Assembly: GCA_039707655.1 (NCBI GenBank)
Contig: CM077664.1
Span: 196,162,195 to 196,226,194 of the forward strand
Reading direction: 5' to 3'
From: Elymus sibiricus
Taxonomy: Eukaryota > Streptophyta > Magnoliopsida > Poales > Poaceae
DNA length: 64,000 nt
Shown: positions 45,261 through 56,964 of the stretch, one piece after another
Numbering within the stretch: the stretch's first letter is position 1
How the letters are laid out: each line of letters begins with the position of its first letter
Translations under genes and position numbers: made by a program
Notes under the pieces: generated by a model
Told to the model about the DNA's origin: nothing
The model's database searches: none
The model's input: only the letters and a program-made list of their open reading frames with translations

Positions 45261-45280
45261 AGCCCCACGGTGGGCGCCAA
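45261..45280 (-). promoter_or_regulatory. Tat primer-binding site
   Basis: The minus strand reads TTGGCGCCCACCGTGGGGCT one base inside the right LTR. Sites of this form are seen in grass Tat-type elements; I do not assign the tRNA. The gag start follows 67 bases later. Confidence 0.65.
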
Positions 45281-45281
45281 C

Positions 45282-45837
45282 TGTCGTGGTTTTGTCACGG
45301 CAGATGTCCTCGTGAAAGGACTTAGTCGTGAGGCCATCGCAGCTAGGTGGTAGCTTGAACGGGGTTGATCGGAATCGAGAGACAAGGGTTTACCCAGGTT
45401 CGGCCCCTCTCGATGGAGGTAATAGCCTACGTCCTACTTTGGTTGTATTGATGATGATCTCGATTACAAGGGTGCGACTTGGCTAACCTAGTACTCGAGA
45501 GCTTGTAACTTAGTCTTTTCGCCTCAGGGGCTCGCCTTTATATACAGGTCGAGGCCCTGGGTTTACAACAGAGTCCGGGTCGAAGACACAACCCGTGTCA
45601 TACTCTAATTCCTACTCATCTTGTTTCACAAGTTAGGAAACTGTTCGGACGCCTTAGATGGAAAGGCTCTGGGCCGTGAGCCGGCATCTCCTGGGCGGCT
45701 TACCCTCTGGACTCCGATCTTCTGGATCGTCGCGGCCCACTTGTAGAAGCCTTCTTTTAAGTCGCCACATGATGACCCGGCCCTAAATGGGCGGGTTATA
45801 TCCTGGCGGGTTATATCCAGGGGTTATATCCCCGACA
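45282..45837 (-). repeat. Tat element LTR, right (its 5' LTR)
   Basis: Same length as the left LTR. The TATATAAAGG box at 45535-45544 would drive the polyprotein transcript on the minus strand. Confidence 0.95.
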
Positions 45838-45842
45838 AGTGT

Positions 45843-45988
45843 AGAGAACCCTGGTTTCCTGGACAGAAACAAGTGTGCAAAATGTCCCAGAAGGACCAAA
45901 TTCAAGCCTTGCTAGAGCAAACTGCAGTAAATCCTGATGTCATATACATTGTTGATGCAGAGGAAGAACAGTCTGACACTGAAGAATA
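45843..45988 (+). pseudogene. Gypsy gag C-terminus after the Tat insertion
   Basis: Continues the gag frame from the far side of the insertion: the second half of a zinc knuckle (REPW, QKQVCKM), then an acidic tail ending EEEQSDTEE and TAA at 45986-45988. The frame goes on open into protease without a shift, so the TAA probably replaces a Glu codon in a single gag-pol frame. Confidence 0.75.
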
Positions 45989-46019
45989 AATCCCTGACAC
46001 TCAACAGTTAAAAATATCT

Positions 46020-47180
46020 ATGCATGCTGCAAATGGGACACCTGAGGAACAACCAAATCTTACTTTCACTTTGCAAGTCCACGTTGGCTCAACTATGGCC
46101 CTAGCACTAGTTGACAGTGGTAGCACAACTACTTTCCTGTCACCTATCTTAGCTCTAAAAGTAGGTTGTGACATGACACCAGTCAAGCAAGTCAAGGTCA
46201 CTGTTGCAAATGGAAGGAAACTAACTAGTGATTTCTCTTGTCACAACACAAAATACAACATCCAAGGGACTTCCTTCTGCTCTGACTTTAGAGTTCTTAA
46301 GCTCACTGGCCATGATATGATATTGGGAGCTGATTGGATGTACAAGCACAATCCTGTCACATTTGATCTGCCCAAAATGATACTGACAATCAAAGATGAC
46401 ACAGGAAACTTGACCACTTTTCAAGATGAAAGCTTGCCCACAAGCCCCTGTTCACCAATTGTCCAAGATATGGACCAGATCTTGGATGATATCCTTTCTG
46501 GAGCATTAATGTGGATGCAACTTGTCAAAATTGACCCTGAACAATTACTTGTGCATAAACCAGAGATGTCAAAACTACTGGAAGATTATCAGGATCTCTT
46601 CCAAGAACCTTCAGGCCTACTACCTAAGAGAACTTGTGATCATGCCATTAATCTAGAACCTGGAGCACCTGTAATTAATCAAAGATGCTACAGAATGCCT
46701 CATCATCAGAAGAATGCAATGGAACCAATCATTAAGGAGCTCATTCAGAAAGATATCATCAGACTGAGCAAGAGCCCTTACTCTTCTCCTGCAATCTTAG
46801 TCAAGAAAAAGAACAACACTTGGAGATTGTGTGTGGATTACAGGAAACTGAATGCTTATACTATAAAAAACAAATACCCCATTCCCATAATTGAAGATCT
46901 ACTAGATGAGTTACCTGGAGCCACAACTTTTACTACGATTGATCTGAGAAGTGGATATCATCAGATCAGGATGAGATCTGAAGATATTGAGAAAACATCA
47001 TTCAACACACATTTGGGCTTATGTGAGTTCCTTGTTATGCCCTTTGGTGTAACCAATGGTCCCCCATCATTCCAACAGTTAATGAACATAGCACTGGGGC
47101 CACTTCTCAGGATCTGTGTACTAGTTTTCTTTGATGATATACTTGTTTTCAGCAAGACCTACAAAGAACACTTGGAGCAC
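46020..47180 (+). pseudogene. Gypsy protease and reverse transcriptase, 3' truncated
   Basis: Aspartic protease with ALALVDSGSTTTFLS (catalytic DSG) and HDMILGADWM. Then RT: LEPGAPVINQRCYRMP, WRLCVDYRKLNAYTIKNKYP, TTIDLRSGYHQIRM (first catalytic Asp), VMPFGVTNGPPSFQQLMN and VFFDDILVFSKT, an FxDD form of the usual YxDD box. The frame is cut after EHLEHL at about 47180, where a truncated Athila-type LTR begins. RNase H, integrase and the 3' LTR are missing. The chromovirus-like order fits a Ty3/gypsy element on the plus strand. Confidence 0.9.
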
Positions 47181-48629
47181 TTGTGCCCAGTGCCAGTTGC
47201 TATTTTCTGCCCTGTTTTTGTTTTACAAAAAATCAATACCAAATGAAGTCCAAATGCCACGAAACTTTTTGGAGATATTTTATTGGCCAAGATAAACACT
47301 AGAAGCTTCGGGAGAGGGCCAGAAGACCCAGGAGGTCGCCACGAGCCACCAGGGCGCGCCTGGGAGGGGGGGGCAGGCGCGCCCTGGTGCCTCGTGGGCC
47401 CCCCTTTGCTCTGTTTGACATAATTCCAGCACTATAAATTCAGAAAAAAAATCAGAAACCCTCACGGGAGTCCACGAAATACTTTTTTCGCCACCACAAG
47501 TTTCTGTTCTCGAGAGATCCCATCTGGAGGCCTTCTCCGGTACTCCGCCGGAGGGGGAATCGATCACGGAGGGGCTCTACATCAACCTTGCTGCCCTTCC
47601 GATGATGCGTGAGTAGTTTACCACAGACCTTCGGGGTCCATAGTTAGTAGCTAGATGGCTTCTTCTCTCTTTTTGATCTTCAATACAATGTTCTCCTCGA
47701 TGTTCTTGTAGTTCTATCCGATCTAATCACTTTTTGTGGTGTGTTTGTTGGGATCCGATGAATTGTGAGTTTATGATCAGACTATCCATAAAATTATTTG
47801 AATCTTTTCTGCACTCTTTTATGCATGATTATTATAGCCTCGTATTTTGTCTCCGATCTATTGATTTGGTTTGGCCAACTAGATTAATTTATCTTGCCAT
47901 GGGAAGAGGTGCTTTGTAATGGGTTCGATCTTGCGGTGCTCAATCCCAGTGACAGAAAGGGACATGACACGTATGTATCGTTGCTATTAAGGGTAAAAGG
48001 ATGGGGTTTATTCATACGTGAGTTTATCTTGTCTACATCATGTCATCGTTCTTAAGGCATTACTCCGTTCTATATGGACTTAATACACTAGATGCATGCT
48101 GGATAGCGGTCGATGTGTGGAGTAATAGTAGTAGATGCAGGCAGGAGTCGGTCTACTTATCTTGGACGTGATGCCTATATACATGATCATTGCCTTAGAT
48201 ATCGTCATGATTATTTGCTTTTCTATCAATTGCCCAACAGTAATTTGTCTACCCACCGTATGTTATTTTCTCGAGAGAAGCCTCTAGTGAAAACTATGGC
48301 CCCCGGGTGTATCAAAATCATATTACTAAAACCCTAAAAATATTGCTGCCATTTTCTTTTATTTATTTTATTTTGTATTTTTATTTCTATCTATCTATCT
48401 ATCACATACAATTTAATCTTGCAATTAACCGCCGAGGGATTGACAACCCCTTGTTTGCGTTGGGTGCAAGGGTTTGTTGTTTGTGTGCAGGTACTGCTAA
48501 CGAGGTGTTGTATGATTCTCCTACTGGTTCAATAACCTTGGTTTCATAACTGAGGGAAATACTTATCTCTACTATGCTACATCATCGCTTCCTCTTCGGG
48601 GATAATACCAACGCAAGCTACAAGTAGCA
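47181..48629 (+). repeat. Truncated Athila-type LTR
   Basis: Closely related to the LTRs at 51792-53357 and 56965-58541 (opposite strand) but begins at TGCCCAGTGCCAGTTG, lacking the first 150 or so bases. It ends CAAGCTACAAGTAGCA. A TATA-like CACTATAAATTC is at about 47431. No primer site follows, so it is a solo or fragmentary LTR. Its left edge is the truncation point of the gypsy pol. Confidence 0.85.
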
Positions 48630-49454
48630 GTACATAATACATAATGTCCTCTATGTCATGCATCAAAATTAGATCAGTTCATTAGAGGTTGACACTTTGA
48701 CATGGTCTGCAATAGTAAACTAGTATATTTGATGACTTGTCATACTCTACTTCCTTAACCAAGTCATGAACTGCTTCTGTTGTCCACTACTCCTTGTTAA
48801 GGAAATGATAGAACACTGATTTTCCACCCACATAATACTTGTTCTTCCCATGACCAAGAATTCACCCTTCGTACTTCACTTGTACACTGAACTGTTTATT
48901 TTTGGAGCTACCGTATTATACATCATTAATAAAAAAAATCTAGCATACTTAGACATATGAGTTAATGCACTATGATGAACAAGTGAAATCATGGGGACAT
49001 AAGATCCAGCGTCCCCCCCCTCTGCCCATCCACCTTAAAATCATCAGCGGTGCATCGAACACATGAATCGAAAGGCCCAAATCATGTAAATACCTGGATC
49101 GTCTCTGCCCCGACGAACAGGCGCCATGGATGGACCAACAGGGAGGCCTTGCCGGTCACCAAATCCTCTATCGGGGTTTCTCCATCTGGCCGCACTATTT
49201 TCCTCCCCTTTCTCGTGTAGTGCGGTGACGATACTAAAGAGGCGGCGGCGCACAACAACAGTCTGAGCTACTAAATTTGAAATAGGCACAAAAGTTTAAA
49301 AACCAAAAAAGGTGTATGTAGTGGTGCTCGGACCCAGGGTGTGGTTGTTAGACTAGCAACTCTCTTGTCAGTGTGATATAGATAGGATGTCTAACTTTAC
49401 ATAAAAAAAGATAGGATGTCTAACACCTCGCATGCAGTACGCATGTTAGAGCAC
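48630..49454. other. No gene seen
   Basis: Mixed composition, GC-rich near 49020-49250. A 15-base unit GATAGGATGTCTAAC is repeated at about 49382 and 49410. AGCAC at 49450-49454 would be the left target duplication of the next element. Confidence 0.4.
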
Positions 49455-50985
49455 TGATACATCTCCATCGTATCTATAAATTTTGATTGTTTCATGCCAA
49501 TATCCTACAATTTCCACATACTTTTGGCAACATTTTATATGATTTCTTGAACTAACATATTGATCCAGTGCCCAGTGCCAGTACCTGTTTTCTGCTTGTT
49601 TTTTGTTTCACAAAAAATCCATATCAAACAAAGTCCAAACGCGATAAAATTTTACGGAGAATTATTTTGGAATATATGTGATTTTTGGGAGGTGGAATCA
49701 ACGCAAACGGAGGCCCACAGCCTCCACAAGGCAAACGGGCATGATCCCCCCAGGCCACATGGTGTTGTCTTGTGGGCACACCATAAGTCGGTTGGGGCTC
49801 TTCTTCAGCCGCAAGGAAGCTTATATCGAGAAAAAAAATCGTGTTAAAATTTCAGTGCAATCGGAGTTACGGATCTCCGGGAATATAAGAAACGGTTTTC
49901 GGCCAGAAAACAGGAACGCGAAACAGAAGAGAAACGGAGAGAGAGATACAATCTCGGAGGGGCTCCTGCCTTCCGGGAGCCATGGCGGCCATGGACCAGA
50001 GGGGGAACTCTCCTCCCATCTAGGGGTGAGGCCAAGCAAGAAGAAGAAGGAGGGGGGCTCTCTCCCCCTCTCTTCCGGTGGCGCCGGAGCGCCGCCGGGG
50101 GAATCATCATGACGGCGATCTACACCAACAACTTCGCCGCCGTCAACACCAACTCTCTCTCCCTCTATGCAGCGGTGTAACCTCTCTATTCCCGCTGTAA
50201 TTCTCTACTTGAGCATGGTGCTTAATGCTATATATCATTATCCAATGATTTGTGGCCATCCTATGATGTTTGAGTAGATTCGTTTTGTCCTATGGGTTGA
50301 TTGATGATCGTGATTGGTTTGAGTTGTATGTTTTATTTTGGTGCTATCCTATGGTGCCCTCCGTGTCACGCAAGCATGAGGGATTCCCGCTATAGGGTTT
50401 GCAATACGTTCATAATTCTCTTATAGTGGGCGGCTAGAGTGACAGAAGCTTACACCCGAGTAAGGGGGTTGTTGCGTATGAGAGTAAAGAGGACTTGTTA
50501 CTTAATGCTATGGTTGGATTTTACCTTAATGATCTTTGGTAGTTGCGGATGCTTGCTAGAGTTCCAATCATAAGTGCATATGATCAAAGTATGGAAAGTA
50601 TGTTAGCGTATGCCTCTCCCTCATATAAAATTGCAATAATGATTACCGATCTAGTTATCGATTGCCTAGGGACAAATCTTTCTCTTGTGTTACAAAAGCT
50701 TTCTACTAAACAACTAACTTTTATTATCTTGCAATTTACTTGTAGTTTTATTCTCGCAAAGTACTCCTAGTTTTATTCTTGCAAAGTAGTTCTAGCATTA
50801 CCTACAAAGTACTTCTAGTTTCATACTTGTTCTAGGTAAAGCAAACGTTAAGTGCGCGTAGAGTTGTATCGGTGGTCGATAGAACATGAAGGGAATATTA
50901 ATTCTACCTTTAGCTCCTCATTGGGTTCGACACTCTTATTTATCGAGAAAGGCTACAACTGATCCCCTATACTTGTGGGTTATCA
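49455..50985 (+). repeat. 5' LTR of outer Athila-type element
   Basis: 1,531 bp, starting TGATACATCTCC and ending GTGGGTTATCA. The first 200 or so bases resemble the other TGATACGTCTCC LTRs in the window, while the rest differs, so it is a distinct subfamily. Confidence 0.88.
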
Positions 50986-50996
50986 AGACCTTTTTC

Positions 50997-51014
50997 TGGC
51001 GCCGTTGCCGGGGA
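50997..51014 (+). promoter_or_regulatory. Primer-binding site, tRNA-Asp type (outer)
   Basis: TGGCGCCGTTGCCGGGGA, the site typical of Athila-lineage elements, lies 11 bases after the LTR. Confidence 0.85.
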
Positions 51015-51791
51015 GCAATAGCGTGGGGTTGATATTCTCGTGTGTGCTTGTTTGCTTTATCACTAAGTACTTTTTATTTTGTGCTCTTGTTTTCTATCTT
51101 TAGTTATGTTTAGGAAACGTAAAATACCAAAAAAATTAGTTGTACTTGCTAAACCAATGATTGAATAACCACCCAAAATCTATCATACTGCTGAAGCTTT
51201 CTACTTGGATCATCTTCGATCCCTTTGTGCTCGTGCTGAAAACCCAACTAGCTTAGTTGAGGGAAAATCATTAGATGAGCATGCTTGTTTGTGCGACACC
51301 GCTTGTCTCAAAAAGGGAAACTCTTAAGGCATCAAATTAATTGTTTGCAATGCTATGCTTCGAATTTATGCAAAATATATGATTTTACTTCTTGTTCTGA
51401 AGACCCTAAAAAACACCTTCAATACCAATGTGAGTTTAAGGATAATAGAATCTTATCTTCTTATGCCAAAGGTGTTTATAGTTACTATGATATTGAAAAA
51501 ATTGAAGAATTTGTTTCTTTTAAGGGTGCCTATGAAATTGCTTCTTTGATTGAAAAGTGTGATGCTACTCTTTACAAATCTGAAAATTTTGCCATACTTA
51601 AATATTGCTATGAAAACTATGCTTCTAATGCTTATGTTAAAGAATATATTGAGGAAGTCCCCGCTGTCCAAGAGGGGACTAACATTTTGCAGGAGTCTAT
51701 GGAAGAAGAAATTGATGAAACTGTGAGCTCATTAGATGAAAAAGAGGACGAGGAGATCGAAGAACAAAAGGAGGAAGAGCGGATTAGCTAC

Positions 51792-53357
51792 TGCTACTTG
51801 TAGCTTGCGTTAGAATTTTCCCCGAAGAGGAAGGGATGATGCATCATAGTAGAGGTAAGTATTTCCTTCAGTTATGAAACCAAGGTTATCAATCCAGTAG
51901 GAGAATCACGCAACACCTCGTTAGCAGTACCTGCACACAAACAACAAATCCTTGCACCCAACGCAAACGAGGGGTTGTCAATCCCTCGGCGGTAAGTTGC
52001 AATATTAAATTGTATGTGATAGATAGATAGATTGGAACAAAAATACAAAATAAAATAAATAAAGAAAAAGTGCAGCAAGATATTTTTAGGGTTTTTAATA
52101 TATGATTTAGATAGACCCGGGGGCCATAGTTTTCACTAGAGGCTTCTCTCAAGAAAATAGCATACGGTGGGTAGACAAATTACTGTTGGGCAATTGATAG
52201 AAAAAAAAATAATCATGATGATATCCAAGGCAATGATCATGTATATACGCATCACGTCCAAGACAAGTAGACCGACTCCTGCCTGCATCTACTACTATTA
52301 CTCCACACATCGACCGCTATCCAGCATGCATCTAGTGTATTAAGTCCATAAAGAACGGAGTAACGCCTTAAGCAAGATGACATGATGTAGACAAAGTAAA
52401 CTCACGCATGAATAAACCCCATCTTTTTACCCTTAATAGCAACGATATATACGTGCCATGTCCCTTTCTGTCACTGGGATTGAGCACCGCAAGATCGAAC
52501 CCATTACAAAGCACCTCTTCCCATGGCAAGATAAATCAATCTAGTTGGCCAAACCAAATCAATAGATCGGAGAAGAAATACGAATCTATAATAATCATCC
52601 ATAAAAGAGATCAGAGAAGACTCAAATAATATTCATGGATAATCTGATCATAAACTCACAATTCATCGGATCCCAACAAACACACCGCAAAAAGTGATTA
52701 CATCGGATAGAACTCCAAGAACATCGAGGAGAACATTGTATTGAAGATCAAAAAGAGAGAAGAAGCCATCTAGCTACTAACTATGGACCCGAAGGTCTGT
52801 GGTAAAGTACTCACGCATCATCGGAAGGGCAGCAAGGTTGATGTAGAGCCCCTTCGTGATCGATTCCCCCTCCGTCGGAGTACCGGAGAAGGCCTGCAGA
52901 TAGGATCTCTCGAGAACAGAAACTTGCGGCGGCGGAAAAAGTATTTCGTGGACTCTCTTGATGGTTTCCCAATTTTTGGGAATTTATAGTGGTGGAATTA
53001 GGTCAAAAGAGGCAGAGGTGGGCCCACGAGGCACCAGGGCGCGCCTGCCCCCCCAGGCGCGCCCTGGTGGCTCGTGGCCACCTCCTAGGGCTTCTGGCCT
53101 TCTCCCGAAGCTTATAGTGTTTGTTATGTCCAGAAAAAAATCTCCAAAAAGTTTCGTGGCATTTGGACTTCGTTTGGTATTGATATTCTGTAAAACCAAA
53201 AACAGGCAGAAAACAACAACTGGCACTGGGCACTATGTTAATTGGTTAGTCCCAAAAAATGATATATAATTGTTGTAAATGAATATAAAAACATCCAAGA
53301 TTGATAATATAACAGCATGGAACAATCAAAAATTATAGATACGTTGGAGACGTATCA
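51792..53357 (-). repeat. 3' LTR of inner element
   Basis: Minus strand starts TGATACGTCTCCAACG at 53357 and ends AGCTACAAGTAGCA at 51792. An inverted repeat built on GGCGCGCC lies at 53024-53077, and a TATA-like ACTATAAATTCC about 50 bases downstream of it. Confidence 0.92.
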
Positions 53358-55802
53358 GCATCCCCAAGCTTAATTCCTGCTCGTCTTCGAGTAGGTAAAT
53401 GATAAAAACAGAATTTTTGATGTGGAATGCTGCCTATCATATTCATCATCTATTGTTTTCTTTTGTAGCATGGACATTGGACTTGAATGATTCAAAACAG
53501 GAGTCTATAATTTGACATGAAGATATAAATACTCAAGCATACTAACAAGCAATCATGTCTTTCAAAATATCAATGCTAAAGAAAGTTATCCCTAGCCCAT
53601 TATGCTCAATCATTGATCCATTCAGGAAACACACTCCATATTAGCTACATCCAATGCACAAGTATGACAATAATGCTCTCTAGTTGGTGCTTTATAAGAG
53701 AAGATGGAGACTCAAATAAAAATAAAAATTGCATAAAAGTAAATAGATAGGCCCTTCGCAGAGGGAGGCAGAGATTTGCTAATGTGCCAGAGCTCAAAGC
53801 TTAAATTAGAGAGATAAAATTATTTTGAGAGGCGTGCTTTTCCTGTCAACGAAAACGACCGAGAATTCCCAATATTTTCCATGCTAGACACATCATAGGC
53901 GGTTCCCAAACAGAAAGTAAAGTTTATTTCCTTTCCACCATTCTTTCACAATCCATGGCTAGCCGTATCCACGGGTGCCCTCCATACCAACACTTTCCAA
54001 GGAATTTTTTTGTTATTAATTTTTGATTTCATTGTGGGACCGGGCATCCCTATTACCAGCCACTCTCTCGTACAATGACAAGTGAATAAACACTCATCGT
54101 GAGAATAACACACCTAGCATGGAAAATATTGGCCACCCCCTGCCGCTTCATGAGCAGTATGGGCACACAAAACGGAAAAATTATTTTGAAAATTAGAGTT
54201 GGCACACGCAAATTTAGTTGGAACGGCATGGAAATACCGCATATAGGTAGATATAGTGGACTCATTTGGCACAACTTGGGTTTATGGATTTTGGATGCAC
54301 AAGCAGTATTTCCACTTAGTACAAATGAAGGCTAGCATATAGATTGAGAAGCAACCAACCAAAAAGCGAAAATGGTCATAAACATGCATTGAACATAACT
54401 AACACCGAATAATGCACCATAAGTAGGATATAATTTCTTTGCATAACTATTGACTTAATGTGCATGCATAGGGAATCACAAACCTTAACACGGATATTCT
54501 TACTAAATCACAATTACTCACTAACATGACTCACATATTATCATCTCCATATCACAAAACTATTGCAAGGAATCACACTTATCATATCCAATGATCTATA
54601 TGAAGGTTTTTATTATATCCCTCTTGAATATTCATCACTTTGGGACCAAATTCATATCCTCTGCAAATTACCATTACTATTATCAACTCTCAAAAAGATA
54701 TAAGTGAAGCATGAGAATGCAAATATTTCTTCAAAATTTTCATCTTATCAACTCTCAAAATAATATAAGTGAAGCATGAGAGTTTATTTGTTCAAAATTT
54801 TAATCTTGTCAACTCTCAAAATAATATAAGTGAAGAATGAGAGATCAAATATTTCTTCAAAATTTAATCACCGCCGTGCTCAAAAAGATTTAAGTGAAGC
54901 ACTAGAGCAACTGCCTAGCTCAAAAAATTTAAGTGAAGCACATAGAGTATTCTAACAAATTATGATGAACGTGTGGCTCTCTCGAATTGGTGTGTCCAGC
55001 AAAGATGATTGTGACAAACTAAAAAGCAAACAAAGCAAAGACTCATATAATACACGATGCTCCAAGCAAAACTCATATCATGTGACGAATAAAAATATAG
55101 ATCCAAGTAAAATTACCGATGGTTGGTAGAAGAAAGAGGGGATGTCTTCCGGGGCATCCCCAAGCTTAGACGCTTGAGTCTTCCTTGAATATTACCTTGG
55201 GGTGCCTCAGGAATCCCCAAGCTTAGGCTCTTGCCACTCCTTATTCCTTCATCCATCGTGATCTCACGCAAAACTTGAAAACTTCAATCACACAAAACTG
55301 AACAAAACCTTCGTGAGATCCGTTAGTATAACAAAATAAATCACTACTTTAAGTACTGTTGCAAACCCATTCATATTTTATTTTTGCATTATACCTACTG
55401 TATTCTAACTTCTCCATGGCTTATACCCCCCGATACAATCCATAGTTTCATCAAAACAAGCAAGTAGTGCATCAAAAACAGAATCTATCAAAAACAGAAC
55501 AGTCTGTAGCAATCTATTTAAAAGCCATACTTCTGTAATTCCAAAAATTCGGAAAAATTAGGACAACGTGGAAAATTCATATACCAATAATGTGTAAAAA
55601 TTTCAGATTTTTTTGACGCTCCTGTATAGAACCAAAATTCCAGCGCTGGACGCAAAACTTTCTGTTTTCCAAACAACATCTATTATACTATCTTCCAAAT
55701 CATCCTAAAGGCTTTACTTGGCACAAACACTAATTAAAAACATAAAAACACAATCATAACAGTAGCATAATTGTGAAAACACACAAAAACTTATTTTATT
55801 CA
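53358..55802 (-). other. Inner element 3' non-coding region
   Basis: Non-coding. The purine tract (minus strand TAAGCTTGGGGATGC) is at 53358-53372. Internal copies of the same motif are near 55157-55176 and 55212-55226. A tandem block of about 64-bp units with ATATAAGTGAAGCATGAGAG lies at 54680-54950. Confidence 0.75.
54680..54950 (-). repeat. About 64-bp tandem units in the inner element
   Basis: Four to five diverged units contain TCAACTCTCAAAATAATATA, then AGTGAAGCATGAGAG. The reverse complement CTTCACTTATAT recurs in the outer element at 60238-60400, so the block is an ancestral feature of the group. Confidence 0.8.
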
Positions 55803-55818
55803 TTGGGTTGTCTCCCAA
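55803..55818 (-). ncRNA. Conserved hairpin after the inner ORF stop
   Basis: Minus strand TTGGG-AGACAA-CCCAA. See the outer-element partner at 59248-59263: same loop, changed outer base pair, same distance from the stop. Confidence 0.6.
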
Positions 55819-55858
55819 CAAGCTCTTTCTTTATAGCCATTAAGGTAGGCTTGAGATT

Positions 55859-56716
55859 TCAATGATGCTCACATGAAAGATAATAATTGAAACACAAAGA
55901 GAGCATCATGTAGCATGTGAAAAACATATTTAAGTATAACATACTCCTATGCATAGGCATTTTATAAGCAAACAAATTATCAAGGCAAGCAATTTCTAGC
56001 ATATGCAAAGGAGAAGAATAAAACATTGATGATTTCAACATACCGAGAGGTAATTTAGTGATATGAAAATTTATACAACCATATTTTCCTCTCTCATAAT
56101 AATTACATGTAGGATCATACTCAAATTCAACAATATAGTTATCATAAACAATACTCTCTTTATGATCCACATGCATAAATTTTTTATAATCTTCCGAAAT
56201 AGTGGGATTATCATCAACGAAAGTAATGACCTCTCCAAACCCACTTTTATCAAAAATTTCATAAGATTGAACATTCTACAAATATGTGGGATTATTTTTA
56301 CCTAGAGTTGACACTCTTCCAAACCCACTTTCAATATTATTGCAAGCATTATTATCAATATCATATTCATCATGATGCTTAAATAAATTTTCAAGATCAG
56401 AAAAAGCATTATCACCCCAATCATGATCATTGCAATAAGTAGTGGACATGATAAAATTATCATCCCCAAGCTTGTAGTTTTGCATATTATTAGCACAATT
56501 CACATTAATATAATTTATAGTAACATCATGCTTTTCAATCAAGGAGCTATAATGAATCACTTTATAAATTTCTTCTTCTAAAACTTCATCACAATTTTGA
56601 GATTCATGATTTTCAAGCAAAACTTCATAGAGAAAATCAAGAGCACTCAAATTACTAGCAATTGGTTCATTATAATTGGATATTTCGAAAAGATTAGCAA
56701 GTGGATGAGGATCCAT
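55859..56716 (-). pseudogene. Unknown ORF of inner Athila-type element
   Basis: A 285-codon frame starting MDPHPLANLFEISNYNEP at 56716, about 225 bases after the primer site, broken only by a TAG at 56276-56278. Acidic, Asn-rich N-terminus. Two copies of an SGFGxVxT...NPT motif flank the TAG. The C-terminal part contains TCNYYERGKYG and FAYKMPMHR, matching NCNYYERG and FYDMPMHR in the outer element's ORF at similar spacing. No known domain. The conserved hairpin follows 40 bases after its stop. Confidence 0.7.
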
Positions 56717-56939
56717 AGTGGTCTTAAATTTTTGCTTTTACTTTCTATTCTTGTGTGTTTCATAAAGGCAATAAAAGCAAGCAAACAAGCAAACAAGAAA
56801 AAGGCAAACGGAAAATATTTTTGTATTTGTGTAAAAACTTTTTAGAAGTGGGGGAGATGAAAATGAGAGGCAAATAAAATAAATGCAAGGAGATGAGAGT
56901 TTATGCAAAGGTACTTGATAGATGTTGATGATGTCGCCC

Positions 56940-56953
56940 TGGCAACGGCGCCA
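56940..56953 (-). promoter_or_regulatory. Primer-binding site, tRNA-Asp type (inner)
   Basis: Minus strand TGGCGCCGTTGCCA, 11 bases inside the 5' LTR, the same spacing as in the outer element. Confidence 0.8.
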
Positions 56954-56964
56954 GAAATTCTTCC

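Larger units (their letters stand above)
32170..45837 (-). mobile_element. Complete Tat-lineage Ty3/gypsy retrotransposon (13.7 kb)
   Basis: LTRs of 556 bp each (32170-32725 and 45282-45837) are flanked by AGTGT duplications (32165-32169 and 45838-45842). Polyprotein order on the minus strand is gag, protease, RT, RNase H, second RNase H, integrase; two RNase H domains are a Tat-lineage hallmark. The primer site is next to the right LTR and the purine tract next to the left LTR. A plus-strand, intron-containing gene fills the space between integrase and the left LTR. The polyprotein has several stops, so the copy is dead. Confidence 0.93.

Noticed and set aside
49044..49289. 81-codon minus frame as a host gene remnant
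   Set aside because: Short, no domain, no splice or conserved context; chance in GC-rich DNA.
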